Assembly (NCBI GenBank): GCA_002205965.3
Contig: NADL03000122.1
Coordinates: forward strand, 124,001-188,000
Direction of reading: 5' to 3'
Length of the DNA: 64,000 nucleotides
From: Kappaphycus alvarezii
Lineage: Eukaryota; Rhodophyta; Florideophyceae; Gigartinales; Solieriaceae
The notes beneath the pieces were generated by a model, which searched no databases, was not told where the DNA came from, and saw only the letters and a list, made by a program, of their open reading frames with translations. Position numbers and translations under genes: made by a program. The first letter of the stretch is position 1; each line of letters starts with the position of its first letter. Below are positions 45,825 through 57,180 of this stretch, piece after piece.

Positions 45825-47009
45825 TCAAACCAAAGACGGGCAGCGTCCAAAACGGTACACCTGCATCAAATGATTCAACCTCAATAAATGTAGCAAAGAA
45901 ACTACTCCAACTGCACTGAAAGTCAAGCGGTGTCCCAATCTCAAATGAACTACATTAATCTTGTGCAACTGGCCCACACGATACAACTCAACCACTTCAT
46001 TATCCACCGCAACCCAGACAAAATCCCCCTCCACCGTCTGTCCTGATATTCCAACAAAAATTGATCCTCCGTCCCGAAACCCCCCTGCAGCATTTAAGTC
46101 AGTTCCCTGTTTAAACTCTCTCTCATCACCAGCAGAATTCGTCTCACATTCCGGCCCCCTTTGCTCTGATTCTCACCTTAATAAAGAGACCCTCTAGCAC
46201 CCCCTCCTTAGTGTTCTTCTCAATCACCTTCTTTACACCCAACTCGCTAATGAACCCACCTTGCACATTACCGCCCTTACCTCCTTTGTTCCCTTCCCCG
46301 CCCTCCCCCTGACTCCCCACATTCTCTTTCTCCCCGATCACCCCTACTGAACCCTCCTCATCCCCCTCAATCCTCGCCACCACCGGTCTAGTCAAATCCC
46401 GTGGCCTCCTTCGTTGCTTTTTTCGCTCAAACCCCACATGACTGACCTTGATCCTATCCTCCCCCTCAACAACTGTCACCCCCCCGTCCCCCGTTTGATA
46501 CAACGGCAACCGAAGCCGTGTATACAGCCCCCCACACTTGTTGCAAAGCGTATGATACCCATCCGGTCCGGGGCGCAGCCTCCCACACCCAGTCGCACGG
46601 CATTTCAAACACACGTCCACCTCGTCATCTTCACGCTTTTCACTCGCTGTGAAAGTCAATGACGATCCTCTGGGCGTCCAAGCGTCGTCTCGCCTTTGCT
46701 CATCCTCAGTTTGCGCTGCAGGGGGTGGTGGTAGAGCCAGAAGCGACAAAGCAGCAGGGAACTGGCGCTCGAGAAAGCTATTCCGATTGCAAGGGCGACT
46801 GCCAAGCCCGATATCCTTCATTGTAGGGCTGGGGCGAGCTCGGCGTTGCTCGAACGGGAGCACATGGCCTGTACGGGGGATGAGACGGGAGTTGAGAAGA
46901 AGGGAGGTAGTACAGGATTGGCAAAGGGTGGTGGAGGTGGGGTTTTCGAAGAGTTGCGCTTGATGATGGGGTTTTTCCCACGCGGGCAATGAGTGGTGCA
47001 AGAAGACAT
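45825..47009 (-). pseudogene. GATA-type zinc-finger gene (copy 2)
   Basis: One frame is open from upstream of the promoter down to 46,144. It covers the second half of the N-terminal ribbon (LCQSC), a Pro/Ser-rich linker, the GATA finger (CLKCRATGCGRLRPGPDGYH then CNKC, about 46,610-46,530), a basic tail (ERKKQRRRPRDL, a likely nuclear signal) and a Gly/Glu-rich stretch. The start ATG (47,009) is one base out of frame with it, and the C-terminal part (46,034-45,825) is also shifted. Each break is intact in copy 1, and the reverse holds too. So two damaged copies or sequencing errors are both possible. It is likely a nuclear transcription factor; the target is unknown. Confidence 0.7.
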
Positions 47010-47093
47010 CGTCGGTTGAAAGTAGAGAGGTGTTTGGAGTGAATGGGGAGGGGTGGGGAAGTTTGCTATTGGAAGGATATGGCGTTTGGATGG

Positions 47094-47103
47094 GGTATTT
47101 ATA
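47094..47103 (-). promoter_or_regulatory. TATA box of the GATA-type gene (copy 2)
   Basis: TATAAATACC on the minus strand lies about 90 bp before the ATG at 47,009, the same spacing as in the other two copies. Confidence 0.55.
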
Positions 47104-47254
47104 GGAAAAATGGGCGATTGTGAACAGCAGGTTGACGACGGTTAGAACAAGGGAGGCGCGTAAGGGACTGTAGAGTGGGCTTTTCATGGCATTTTTAGGG
47201 GGAGTCGGCGCATCAGTTTGAATCTTTGTCATCCTATGAAAAAAAACTTTGGGG

Positions 47255-47530
47255 GACGATTCTCCTTTAAACGACACGCCGCGCTTGGGTGTTGTGTCAC
47301 CTCCAGTGCAGCCTACTTGTTGACTGGGCTATCATTTACTTTCTACAGTAGTTGGTAGACACGCTCTATTATTTTTTTAGTAGATCCTGCCACATGGTTT
47401 GAATACGGGTTCATAATGCTCAGAACCATTGCACTATTCACAGTAAATCAACATCATTAATCCCTTTGGGGCAATGTTAGTGTGGAGCGATTAATTCCCA
47501 AAGAGCAGTGCTCTGTAAGCTTTTTGCCAT
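47255..47530 (+). mobile_element. Family C LINE 3-prime end, no A insert (copy 2)
   Basis: This corresponds to 12,046-12,077 plus 14,110-14,330. The target site reads CGCGCTTGGGTGTTGTG where the other empty copy (22,785) reads CGCGTTGGTGGT, so it differs by several bases. The tail AAYLLTGLSFTF and the UTR follow. Beyond it, 47,530-48,185 is unassigned, and 48,186-48,275 is the short minus-strand C end. Confidence 0.62.
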
Positions 47531-48274
47531 ACTCGGCGACCAATTGCTCGGCGGTCCTCGGACATATCCACAGATACATGCAGGTTCAGTCTGAGAACCT
47601 TGTTTTGATCCCCCTCGAATTCCGGGGTTGATATGTCATTTGATCCCGATAGGACCACTTTCTAATTCAGCAAACCATATCTTTCAAATAATGAAACGCT
47701 GCAAATCTTCCCTCCTTCTGGTTCACGTCCACCAATGGCTCTATGCTCCATGCTTGCCCTCTTCAGTCGCCGATACAGCTGTAGTCTCATCATATCTATG
47801 GGCCATCTTTCAATGGTGAAATGTACACGACTGTCTCTTCTCATTTTCCAGTCTTCCTTACATCGGTTACGTGGCCTTCTTTCGAGCTCCCCGCGCTTGC
47901 GTATGCTCCCCACCGCAGTCATGCGCCGCACGCTGCGTGGGAGAAAGGCTGTACGATGAGAAAGGTCAACGGACAGCCCTGCGCAAACGGCTTCGGCGCC
48001 CTCATGCTGGCTCCCAATCGGGGGCTGCTGGCTCCCAATCGGGGGCCCTCTGGAAGGATACCATTAACGCCCACCACCACAGGGCGGAGTGTGTGCCGCA
48101 CATTGTCCCTAAGCCTGCTCTTTTGCTACCTCCTACGTGAAGTGTTTGCGGTGGGCGAAAGCCCTCTGTGCTGATGCTCGTTGCGGCAAGGGGGAAAGGT
48201 TTGAGTATTTTACTCTTGGAAGATTTATCCGATCTATCCCATAGTTCTCCAGACAACCACAATCGACTCATTGC

Positions 48275-50500
48275 TATGGTAAGGCAATCCAAGTTTGCAT
48301 TGCGACGAGGGCCGGGGCCGACACCATTGTGCACGCCGTCCGACGAATGGTTAATACAGTTGACAAGTCATCAGACTTTGCGCTGCTTTCAGTGGACCTT
48401 AAAAATGCGTTCAATCTTTGCAGTCGATCTGCTTTTCTCGAAGCGGTTCAAACGCATTTTCCACAACTGCTGCGCTGGGTAATGTATTGTTACAACGATC
48501 CAGCACATTTGTGGACGGGTTTCGACACACTACGTAGTGTGATCGATGTCCAGCAAGGCGACCCGCTCAGCGGCTTTCTCTTCGACATGGTTCTCCATAG
48601 GCTAACTTTGAAGATACAAGACATGCTGGCGTTGTCGAACGCCGACAAAGAGGTCCAAGAGATATTCCTACAGCTGTGGTATCATGATAACTGCTATATA
48701 GTGGCCAAACATGCCTCTCTGTTGAAAGCTATCGCAATTCTGTCCTCCCGAGGCAACGCGCCTCGGTCTACACTTGGCACTTCCCAAGTGCAAAATGTGG
48801 TGGCCTACGGCTCAAAACGAGGTCGTCACAGCCGCGTACCCCCTGGAGATCCAACAAGTCTACAGCGAGGGAACTGCGGTCCTGAATGCGCCTATCGGCT
48901 CAAATGATTTTATGAGGCACTACTTCACCTACCACGTGCTCTCTCTGGAACCCTTTATGCAGGCCGTCACGGAACTTCAGGATCCACAGGTCTCCTTCCA
49001 GATTTTAAGAAACTGCTTAGGGGTATGTAAGTTGGGCTATCTCCTTCGGGTCGTGCCGCCATCGTGCACGATCGAAGGAGCCACCTATTTCGACCAGCTG
49101 ATAGAACAGCCAATGAGGACTTTTGCAGGAGGCGTCCTCGACAACACAGTCTTTCGGGAGCTGCAACTCCCGCTCAAACAAATTGAGGACAAGAAGCCTA
49201 CATTAGGAATCGGCCTTACATCCGTCATGTCCAATGCGGCCTGCTTGATGGCTGGCCTGAAGGTAGCATTTTAGGGAGCGTAGTTCCTTCCCCATTACGG
49301 TGTCGGTATACCCTTTTTGAGTCGATTATGGTTGTCTGGAAAACCCTGGGATAGATCGGATATACCTTCCAAGAGTAAAACACCCAAACGTTTCCCGGCT
49401 TACACCAGCCAATCACATCGTCGCAGCCGCCTTCCTCGCGTCTAGCTCTCATACAAACAAGCTAGGTGAGCGATGCCTGCCGTCTGCAGTGAGCGACTTG
49501 GCAACTTACGAGGAGGCCAAGATGGCATTCACTCAACGGAATTCATCTTGCCGCCCGGTCGACAGGCTCCCATTGAGTCGTTTTTGCTCCAACCCTCCAT
49601 CGCAAAAGACACTAACTGACGCAGTCTATGCTGCAATATATGAAGAGCTTCCGGTGGGTAGTTGCCGTACACAGGCCTTCAGGGCCTCAATGAGTCTCCC
49701 AGGTGCCAAGGAATGGGTCCATTGCCCTCCCACAACAGGCTTGAAAACCGCTATAGGCACACGACATTTCTCGGTGTGGTTCAAATACTATTGCCAAGCC
49801 CCGCTCTTCGAGCCAGGAACCCCTTGTCCAAGAGTCGGATGCCCTGAAACAGTGGACGCCCACGGCGACCACTTGATCCACTGCAGATACGGAGCGCAAC
49901 GGATCATCCGCCACGATGACCAGGTCACCCTACTAAGTAACGAGCTGAGACTAGGCGCAAGGCATCCTGCTGTCGAGCCCCGGTCGCACGGGGAACACAA
50001 AACAAGGCTGGACATCAGGGCAACGGGCGCCACCGGCGGTACCGATTACTTCGATGTGACCTTCGTGCACCCGCTGGCCCCTTCTCACCTCAGAATGAGA
50101 ACCTTGAACCCCCTTACCAGCTTGAACGCAGCCCACGCGGACAAGCTACGAAAATACCAGGGATTCTTAGCCAGCTTACTTGGCAGGAACAGACTCGTGC
50201 CCGTTCCTATCTCCACACTCGGGGGGGTGGCATCCCGGAGCGTTCCGCCACATCACGGAGGTAGCCCGAGCGGTCGCCAACCGAGCCCTGGACCAATACT
50301 CCAGGGTGAGGACAATTCTCCTCCAACGACACGCGGCGTTGATGGTCACCTCCAACGCAGCCTGCTTGTCAACCGGTCTACCAGCTACTTTCTAGTTGGT
50401 ACACACGCTCAAGCACTTGCAATATAGGTCCTGCTAATGGTTTCATTACAAGTACAAAGGACTCCCAACCTTTCCATTACACAGTAAACCAACCCAAAAG
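48275..50500 (+). mobile_element. Family C LINE with altered RT active site (copy 2)
   Basis: This is the duplicate of 15,076-17,300. Motif C again reads YHDNCY, so the change predates the duplication. The RLE frame (49,489 onward) is open, with CPRVGCPETVDAHGDHLIHC and TGGTDYFDVTFVHPLAP. A one-base shift in a G run near 50,221 breaks the C-terminus. A frame change near 48,745 breaks the RT. Confidence 0.82.
49221..49396 (+). mobile_element. Short family C 3-prime end (copy 2)
   Basis: This is the duplicate of 16,021-16,196. The left repeat is GCCTTACA (49,213-49,220). The right one has one mismatch (GGCTTACA, 49,397-49,404). Confidence 0.75.
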
Positions 50501-50667
50501 TCCCACCTATGGTAAAGCAATGCGTACTCTTCATAACGCTCCGTGCAGAGGTGAATGCCCATAACACCGTGCGACAACTTCGGGTCCTTCACCCCTCCCC
50601 GACAACGCTGGCGACTCCGCTCCCCAAATACATCCCACCACCGCCTCCCTGCATCACGGAGGCTAAG

Positions 50668-50885
50668 GTGGGGAACGTTTGGGGTGTTTTACTCTTGGAA
50701 GATATATCCGATCTATCCCGAGGTTTTCCAAACAACCACAATCGTCTCAAAAAGGGTATACCGACGCAGTAATGGGGAAGGAACTACGCTCCCTACAATG
50801 CTACCTTCACGCCAGCCATCAAGCAGCCCGCATTGGACATGACGGCTGCTGTAGCGTGCCTTTGCATCAAACCCCCCGAGGCTGA
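50668..50885 (-). mobile_element. Short family C 3-prime end, minus strand (copy 2)
   Basis: This is the duplicate of 17,468-17,690, with the C tail, UTR and terminal motif. The adjoining 50,500-50,668 shows nothing recognisable. Confidence 0.68.
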
Positions 50886-51080
50886 CGTCGGAGGCTAACG
50901 TCGCAAGGGCACGAATATATATCCCAATAGGAAAACCTCCCAGACCTTCCACCCAAGGGCAGCATCCCGCGTGCCACACGATACCTCGGTAGGCCCCGGC
51001 CGCACGCTCTCACAATGGTTTCATCTGCTCTGCATGACCCCTCTCAGCCCTCAAGTGCGTGTCATTGACCTCAGTGTCTT

Positions 51081-51947
51081 GGTGGTGGTAGATCTTTATG
51101 GGCCCTGCAATGTCGCACAGAGGCGTGCGGAGGGTAATAATAAAGTAACTACGGATGCGGGCGGCGGGTAGAAATCTGTCGCGCCTGCATTATTTGGAGA
51201 CTGAATGAAAACGGGTAACGAAGTCGCGGAGCTCCTGTTGAGGGGGAGGAACCGCGACGGGAAGCAGCGGAGGAAGCAAGGCGGCGGAAAAAATCCTTGC
51301 TGTCGTCGCCCAAGGCGCCATAAGTATCAATCCCGACGGGGGAGAGGAGGATATCGTTTCGGTTGCAGTAAGTGCCGTAATGACGATGTTTCTCGCGCTC
51401 TGCGAGTGTTGCGACAGCGCCTGCAGTAACCGTACTTGGCGAAATGTGGCGGCGTGCGGGGGGGTGGGCAACAGTAACGTCGACGGCGATATCGGTACTG
51501 TGAAGCCCGTATGCAGCGGGTATGTAAATGTCCATTCGTAGCACGGGGGACTCCGAATGCCCAGATGAGTTGGGATACTGGTGGAGGAGCGGATGTTCGA
51601 TGGGGGGCGACGATCCCAACTTCCTTGCAGTAGCGGGCAAGAACGTTGCGTAGGATGTGATGACGACGAGTCATTCCGTCTTCGTATTTGCAGGTCAACG
51701 CGTGTTGACCACTTGGATCTAAGACGGGTGCGATGTCAGCCGAGCGTCGGGAGCAGACCGGACATCGAGCAGATCCCGTGAAAAGCGCGATGCCAAGACT
51801 TAGAGCCAGAGCGACTATCCACGCAGAATAGGACATGTACGAACCGCGGTGGGAGTGAGGAAGCGAAGAGAAAACAGACGATGCGGATGATGTGCGCACG
51901 GAGAGGAGCCGTGCTCGGTCGTGGGCTGCCGCGGACGAGAACAACCT
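51081..51947 (-). mobile_element. Family A LINE in the D element (copy 2)
   Basis: This is the duplicate of 17,880-18,746, with the same GTGTCTT repeats (51,074-51,080 and 51,948-51,954). A frame of 205 aa (51,944-51,327) contains the knuckle. Confidence 0.85.
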
Positions 51948-52431
51948 GTGTCTTAACGAATCTGATCACCCGGATAGCAAATGGGGACCTTCCGGACGCT
52001 GCCCTCCCCATTATCATCGCTGCAACACTGTTTCTGCTCCTGCCAAAACCCGGGAAGGTCCGTCCGATTTACGGTCGGATCTGTCCTTCGTCACAATACT
52101 ACATCCATGAGTCGATTGTAGTTGTCTGGAAAACCATGGGACAGATCGGATATATCTTCCAAGAGTAAAACACCCAAACCTTTCCCCTTCCATCGGCGGT
52201 CGATGATTTCCGCGGCTTTCCAGCCCCCTTCCAACTGGCCAACGGTATCAAGGCCCCCACGAATACCATCGTCCATGATATTCGCACATCACTACACCGG
52301 GTTCCCCCAGACCCTAATGGACCCACCGCCCCCATTAACGCCAGCAACGCCTTCAATTGTGTTGATAGGCAAACAATGATAGACGACATCCCCTTCCGTG
52401 GCCCACCGATCGCACTTTTCGGTAATCGGGG

Positions 52432-54660
52432 GCAGGTTTGGGTGTTTTATTCTTGTATGAAATATCCGATCTATCCCATGGTTTTCCAGACAACCACAAT
52501 CGACCCTAAAAAATATGCAGACACAGTAATGGGGAAGGAACTACGCTCCCCAAAAGGCTGGCTTCAGATCAGCCATCAAGCAGGCCGTATTGAACATGAC
52601 GGCTGCAGCAGCGTGCCTTTGCATCAAAACCCCCGAACCCGTTGTAATACAAAAAATGGTCCTCCCTTCATGTAATACAGGAAGTGGTCCTCCCTTCATG
52701 TAATACAGGAAATGGTCCTCCCCTCGTGTAATCCAGCAACCTACAACGATCCCGCCCCTAGCTTCTCCCACCGTCATTTCCAAATTTACTTCCATTTTAT
52801 CTAGATATTTTTATACTGTATTTAACCCTCTGAATCGACCCGAATCAAGTCCTTTTTCCCTTTTAGCTTACCTCCTCCTCCAAATTCGCCTTTTTTTGAG
52901 AAGAAGGGCGCAAATGCACTAATACAAAATCCCTTGCAGATTTATTTTACCTATTCCTAATCTATAGAACCTGCCCCGGGAGTCTATTTAAACCCCTTCA
53001 TTCTAAGTTCCAAATGCCCCCGATCATTTTACTCATCACCCCTCTCCCCCTACACACCCAAAACACCCTACATTGCCTCCCGTTCCCCAACATCTATCAC
53101 AATGAACAACCTTCGCCCCTCTGTCCCTATTTCCAAAAACCGCCCTTCCCGTCCCATCAATGGCCTTCGTCTCGCCGCCTACGGGCCAACCGATGCCGAC
53201 GACTACATCCGGCGGCAAACAAAGAAGCAAATCATCGAGTTCGTTCGCCGCCTCTTCATAGAAGAAGAAGCGAGGGAGGTAAGTGATGGTGAGGCTGAGA
53301 AGGTCGAGGAGGAGATTGGGGAGTCCTTCGGGGAATGGTTAGCCCCTGAGCTAGTGTAAGAGGCTCAAGAGGAGGAGGATGAGGAGGAGGAAGAGGAAGA
53401 GGAGGAGGAAGAGGAAGAGGAGGAGGAAGAGGAAGAGGGAACAGGTGACATGGAAAGTGTTGGACTGGTGGGGCCTGGAATAGAGAGTATGGATCAAGTT
53501 GTGCCCACGATGGAACCGGATGGAGATATCTTTAGTAGTCTAGATATCTCCCAGGGGGAAATAGAGAGCTGTGAGCCATTCGCAGATATTTTTGGGGACT
53601 GCTTGGACAGCATGGATATTTTAGAGGAGTTGTTTGGATCTGATTTAGAGAATGGGAAATAAGAGGACCAAATTAATTGTTAGTTTCTTAAGTATCTTTT
53701 GTTTAGAGTATGTCATCCACACAAATTGTTTCTGTGCATTTCCTGGTACCTTTTGTAGTTTTTTTCGGACTTTAGGGGTAGCCAAAAGTCTATACAAGCT
53801 GAGTAACTGCTTCCTCATGGAGAGGTCAAGCAAGTTGGCAGACAACTTCAAGCCAAGTCCCGAGTAGTAGGAAGTTGAGAGTCAACTTTAGACCCAAGAA
53901 AACGTTTTCTTACGCTAGTCGCAGAGCGTCGGTGGTAGACCCTGCCCCTTTTATACTTGCTTTTAGCTTTCTCACCTCTCTTCTATATACACTCCTTTTT
54001 GTTCGTTCAACAGTACCACGGTAGCACTTTTGTCGCTCGCAACACCTCCTTTTCAGGGTAATTGGTTCTGAAGATCTCTTCCCCCGCCGATTTACCCCTA
54101 TCACCCGTACGTCTCCAATGTCATGCATCCGGGAGCCACCGTCCAAGAGTTGAGATTGGCACAGGCACGGGCTTACTACCTTTGGTGGAGGTCGCGATAA
54201 AAGATTGATATCTTCTCTGCTTTGCATTTCGCAACGCATTCAGAGAGAACATTCGGTTGAAGCCCTCACTCTCTTGTTGGAGTGAGCGAGGGGATTCAAG
54301 ACGGTAACATCAAGAAAGTCGTTCCCTCCGCTGCTTCCAATTGCCTGGATATCGGGTCTCGTGTGGTGCAGACCATGGCGTGGCTCTACGACAAAATGAC
54401 GAGCAGCTCTTGCGAGGTCTTTTGCGAGAAAGGTTACTTGGCGATCATGTCTGTTGATCCTGTGTGCTCCATGCAAGCAATGAATGAGATGATCGCCATG
54501 TACATCGAGTGTTTCCGGGAAACTCCTTGTCGGGCATGGCGGGCCAGGGTGAAAAAGTAGGACTTGACAGTAGTATTGAAGCCACACCGAGAATTCTCGA
54601 GGTCCATTGCTTGTCTAGAGTCCGGGGCATGGGGGAAAAGACACCCATTCCTTAGTTCGA
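52432..54660 (-). mobile_element. Family C LINE, RLE end, split by a solo LTR
   Basis: This is the duplicate of 19,233-20,000. The tail and UTR lie at 52,642-52,432. The knuckle and RLE core (FPETLDVHGDHLIHC, RTRPDIQAIGSSGG) lie at 54,660-54,104. The LTR at 52,643-54,103 separates them. A short plus-strand C end follows at about 54,735-54,925. Confidence 0.75.
52643..54103 (+). mobile_element. Solo LTR with an internal acidic ORF (copy 2)
   Basis: This 1,461-bp LTR runs TGTAATAC to CCCTATCA and is flanked by CCCGT (52,638-52,642 and 54,104-54,108). The empty site is at 19,437-19,441. Parts are as in 20,732-22,190: 28-bp repeats, TATTTAAA (52,985-52,992), an ORF from 53,102 (MNNLRPSVPISKNRPSRPIN), a GAG/GAA-rich acidic run (53,365-53,445), and the C-terminal block (53,500-53,662). 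The ORF appears interrupted about once. It belongs to the same Ty3/gypsy-related family and is young. Confidence 0.85.
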
Positions 54661-55088
54661 TAATCTGATTTATGGTCGGACCAGCCCACCTTTAATCATT
54701 CCGAACGGCTACCAAACGATCCTTTTTAGCGCACAGGGCACCCAGCCGTCATGTCCAATGCGGCCTGCTTGATGGCTGGCCTGGAGGTAGCATTTTAGGG
54801 AGCGTAATTTATTCCCCAATACTGTGTCGGTATACCCCTTTTTGAGTCGATTATGGTCTGGAAAACCATGGGATAGATCGGATATATCTTCCAAGAGTAA
54901 AATACCTAAAATTTACCCCCAACAGGGTGATCCCGCTAGAATGCTGCTTTTATCTCTCGCTATCCAAACATTCATCCAGCGGATAGCCTTAGAGGACGGC
55001 AATTTCTTTAATCAGTGGTACGCCGAGGATTAGACGATCATAGGTCACTTGACGGACTCCGACGAGCTCTTCGGTCACTCGCCTGGTA

Positions 55089-55196
55089 TTACCCATTACT
55101 GTGTCGGTGTACCCTTTCTAGGTCGATTGTGGTTGCCTGGAAAACCATGGGATAGATCAGATGTACCATCCAAGAGTAAAACACCCAAGCCTTTCC
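55089..55196 (+). mobile_element. Minimal family C 3-prime end (copy 2)
   Basis: This is the duplicate of 20,422-20,529, with the same 10-bp TCGCCTGGTA repeats (55,079-55,088 and 55,197-55,206). Confidence 0.8.
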
Positions 55197-55574
55197 TCGC
55201 CTGGTACGACCCGGCTTTTGCCATATTCGTCAATCACGAGAAGACCCGTATTTACTGTGTGTGTAATCCTTACGGGATGTGGAAAAAGCATGCGGGAGAA
55301 CATGCTGAGGGGGATTGCAGAGAAATTAACATGCGAACGGGGATGAGAGAGAAACTAATCGGAAATGGATCTGGTAAGAACTTGACGCGCTTGCAACCCA
55401 TGCAAGCAGAACAAAAAGCGCGTGATTAGGAGGTGCAGTTCCCATTGGGGAGTGTTGCCTCGACGTGCAGCAGCAAACGTAGAAAGACGTCGGAAGAAAG
55501 TCGCACCCTCGGCCCCAAGGGCATCGAACACATCAATGCCAACAGGAAGAAGGCGTATATTGTTCGTGTGGCAG

Positions 55575-57180
55575 ACTAGACCATAGTTTTAATACAAAAA
55601 ATGGTCCTCTCTTCTTGTAATACAGGAAATGGTCCTCCCTTCATGTAATACAAGAACCAATTACCCAAAGGATGAGGTGTAGCAAGCGACAAAAGTGCTA
55701 CCGTGCTATAGTTGAACGAACAGAAAGGATTGGATAGGGAAGACAGTTGAATGGGCTACAAGCAAGTATAGAAGGGGCAGGGTCTACCACCTATGCTTAG
55801 TGACTAGCGTAAAATAAATTCTTCTTGGGTCTGAAGTTGACTCTCAACTTCTTAGCTATTTGGGACTGGGCTTGAAGTTGTCTGCCAACTTGCTTTACCT
55901 CTCAAGGAGGAAGCAGTTTACTCAGCTTATATAGACTTTCGGCTACCCCTAAAGTCCGAACAAAACTACAGAAGATACCAAGAAATGCATAAAAATACTT
56001 TGTGAGGACAATATACTCTAAGCAAAAGATACTTAAGAAACTAACAATTAATTTGGTCCTCTTATTTCCCATTCTCTAAATCAGATCCAAACAGCTCTTT
56101 CAAAATATCCATTCTGTCCAAGCAGTCCCCACAAATATCTGCGAACGGCTCATAACTATCTATTTCCTCCTGGGAGATATCTAAACTACTAAAGATATCC
56201 CCATCAGGTTCCATAGTCGGTACCACTTGTTCCATACATTACCCTATTCCAACCCTTCCCATACCTTCCTGTGCCTCATCTTCGTCGTCCTCATCGTCGT
56301 CCTCATCGCCCTCATCAACCCCCTCATCATCTTCATCAACCCCCTCATCATCTTCATCAACCTCCTCATCATCCCCATCCTGATCTTCCTGTTCCTCCTC
56401 TTCGTCCTTAACCTCGTAGACCAACTCCGGGGCTGCCATTTCCTCGAAGGACTCCCCGCTCTCCTCCTCGACTTTCTCAGCCTCATCCTCACTTACCTCC
56501 CTCGCCTCTTCTTCTATAAAGAGGCGGCGAACGAACTCGATGATCTTCTTCTTAGTTTGCCGCCGGAGGTAGTCGTCGGCATCGGTTGGCCCGGCGGCGA
56601 GACGGAGGCCATTGATGGGCGAGAGGGCGGTTTTGGTGATGGGGCGGAGGGGCGAAGGTTGTTCATTTTGATAGACGTTGGGGAATGGGAGGCAATGTAG
56701 GGTGTTTTGGGTGTGTGGGGGGAGAGGGGTGATGAGTAAAATGATCGGGGACATTTGGAACTTGGAATAAAGGGGTTTAAATAGGCTCCCGGGGCAGGTT
56801 CGATAGATTAGAAATAGGTAAAATAAATCCGCAAGGGATTTTGCAGTAGTGCATTTGCGCCCTTCTTCTCAAAAAAGGCGAATTTGGAGGAGGAGGTAAG
56901 CTAAAAGGGAAAAGGAACTTGATTCGGGGTCGATTCAGAGGGTTAAATACAGTATAAAAATATCTAGATAAAATGGAAGTAAATTTGGAAATGACGGTGG
57001 GAGAAGTTAGGGGCGGGATCGTTGTAGGTTGCTGGATTACACGAGGGGAGGACCATTTCCTGTATTTCACGAAGGGAGGACCATTTCCTGTATTACATGA
57101 ATGGAGGACCATTTCCTGTATTACATGAATGGAGGACCATTTCCTGTATTAAATGAAGAGAGGACCATTTTTGTATGACA
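55575..57180 (-). mobile_element. LTR-derived insert, minus strand, with the acidic ORF
   Basis: It belongs to the same LTR family as 20,732-22,190, in reverse. 28-bp repeats are at 57,180-57,043, the TATTTAAA box at 56,783-56,776, and an ORF at 56,754-56,239 (GPTDADDYLRRQTKKKIIEF, APELVYE, long acidic tail). The C-terminal block is at 56,235-56,070. At its left end the last LTR bases are replaced by two 28-bp repeats in the opposite orientation (about 55,595-55,650). Target duplication is unclear. It is more diverged than the two solo LTRs, and the ORF appears interrupted about once. Confidence 0.75.

Larger units (their letters stand above)
50886..55290 (+). mobile_element. Family D LINE, RT pieces split by inserts (copy 2)
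   Basis: This is the duplicate of 17,690-20,640. Fingers (LITRIANGDLPDAALP) are at 51,955-52,100, motif A (PINASNAFNCVDR) at about 52,335-52,375, motifs B-C (GDPARMLLLSLA, then YAED and a stop) at 54,925-55,033, and motif D (FVNHEKTRIYCV) at 55,225-55,265. Inserts are the A copy at 51,081-51,947, the C ends at 52,106-52,188 and 55,089-55,196, and a C composite at 52,432-54,925 that also carries a solo LTR. Confidence 0.66.

Noticed and set aside
46144-47277. 377-residue frame as the true extent of the GATA protein
   Set aside because: The frame starts upstream of the TATA box and runs through the promoter. The ATG at 47,009 with the zinc ribbon fits the three-way comparison better.
53365-53445. 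GAG/GAA tract as a plain microsatellite
   Set aside because: It keeps the reading frame of the acidic run in the LTR ORF, and equivalent but differently spelled runs occur in the other LTR copies.
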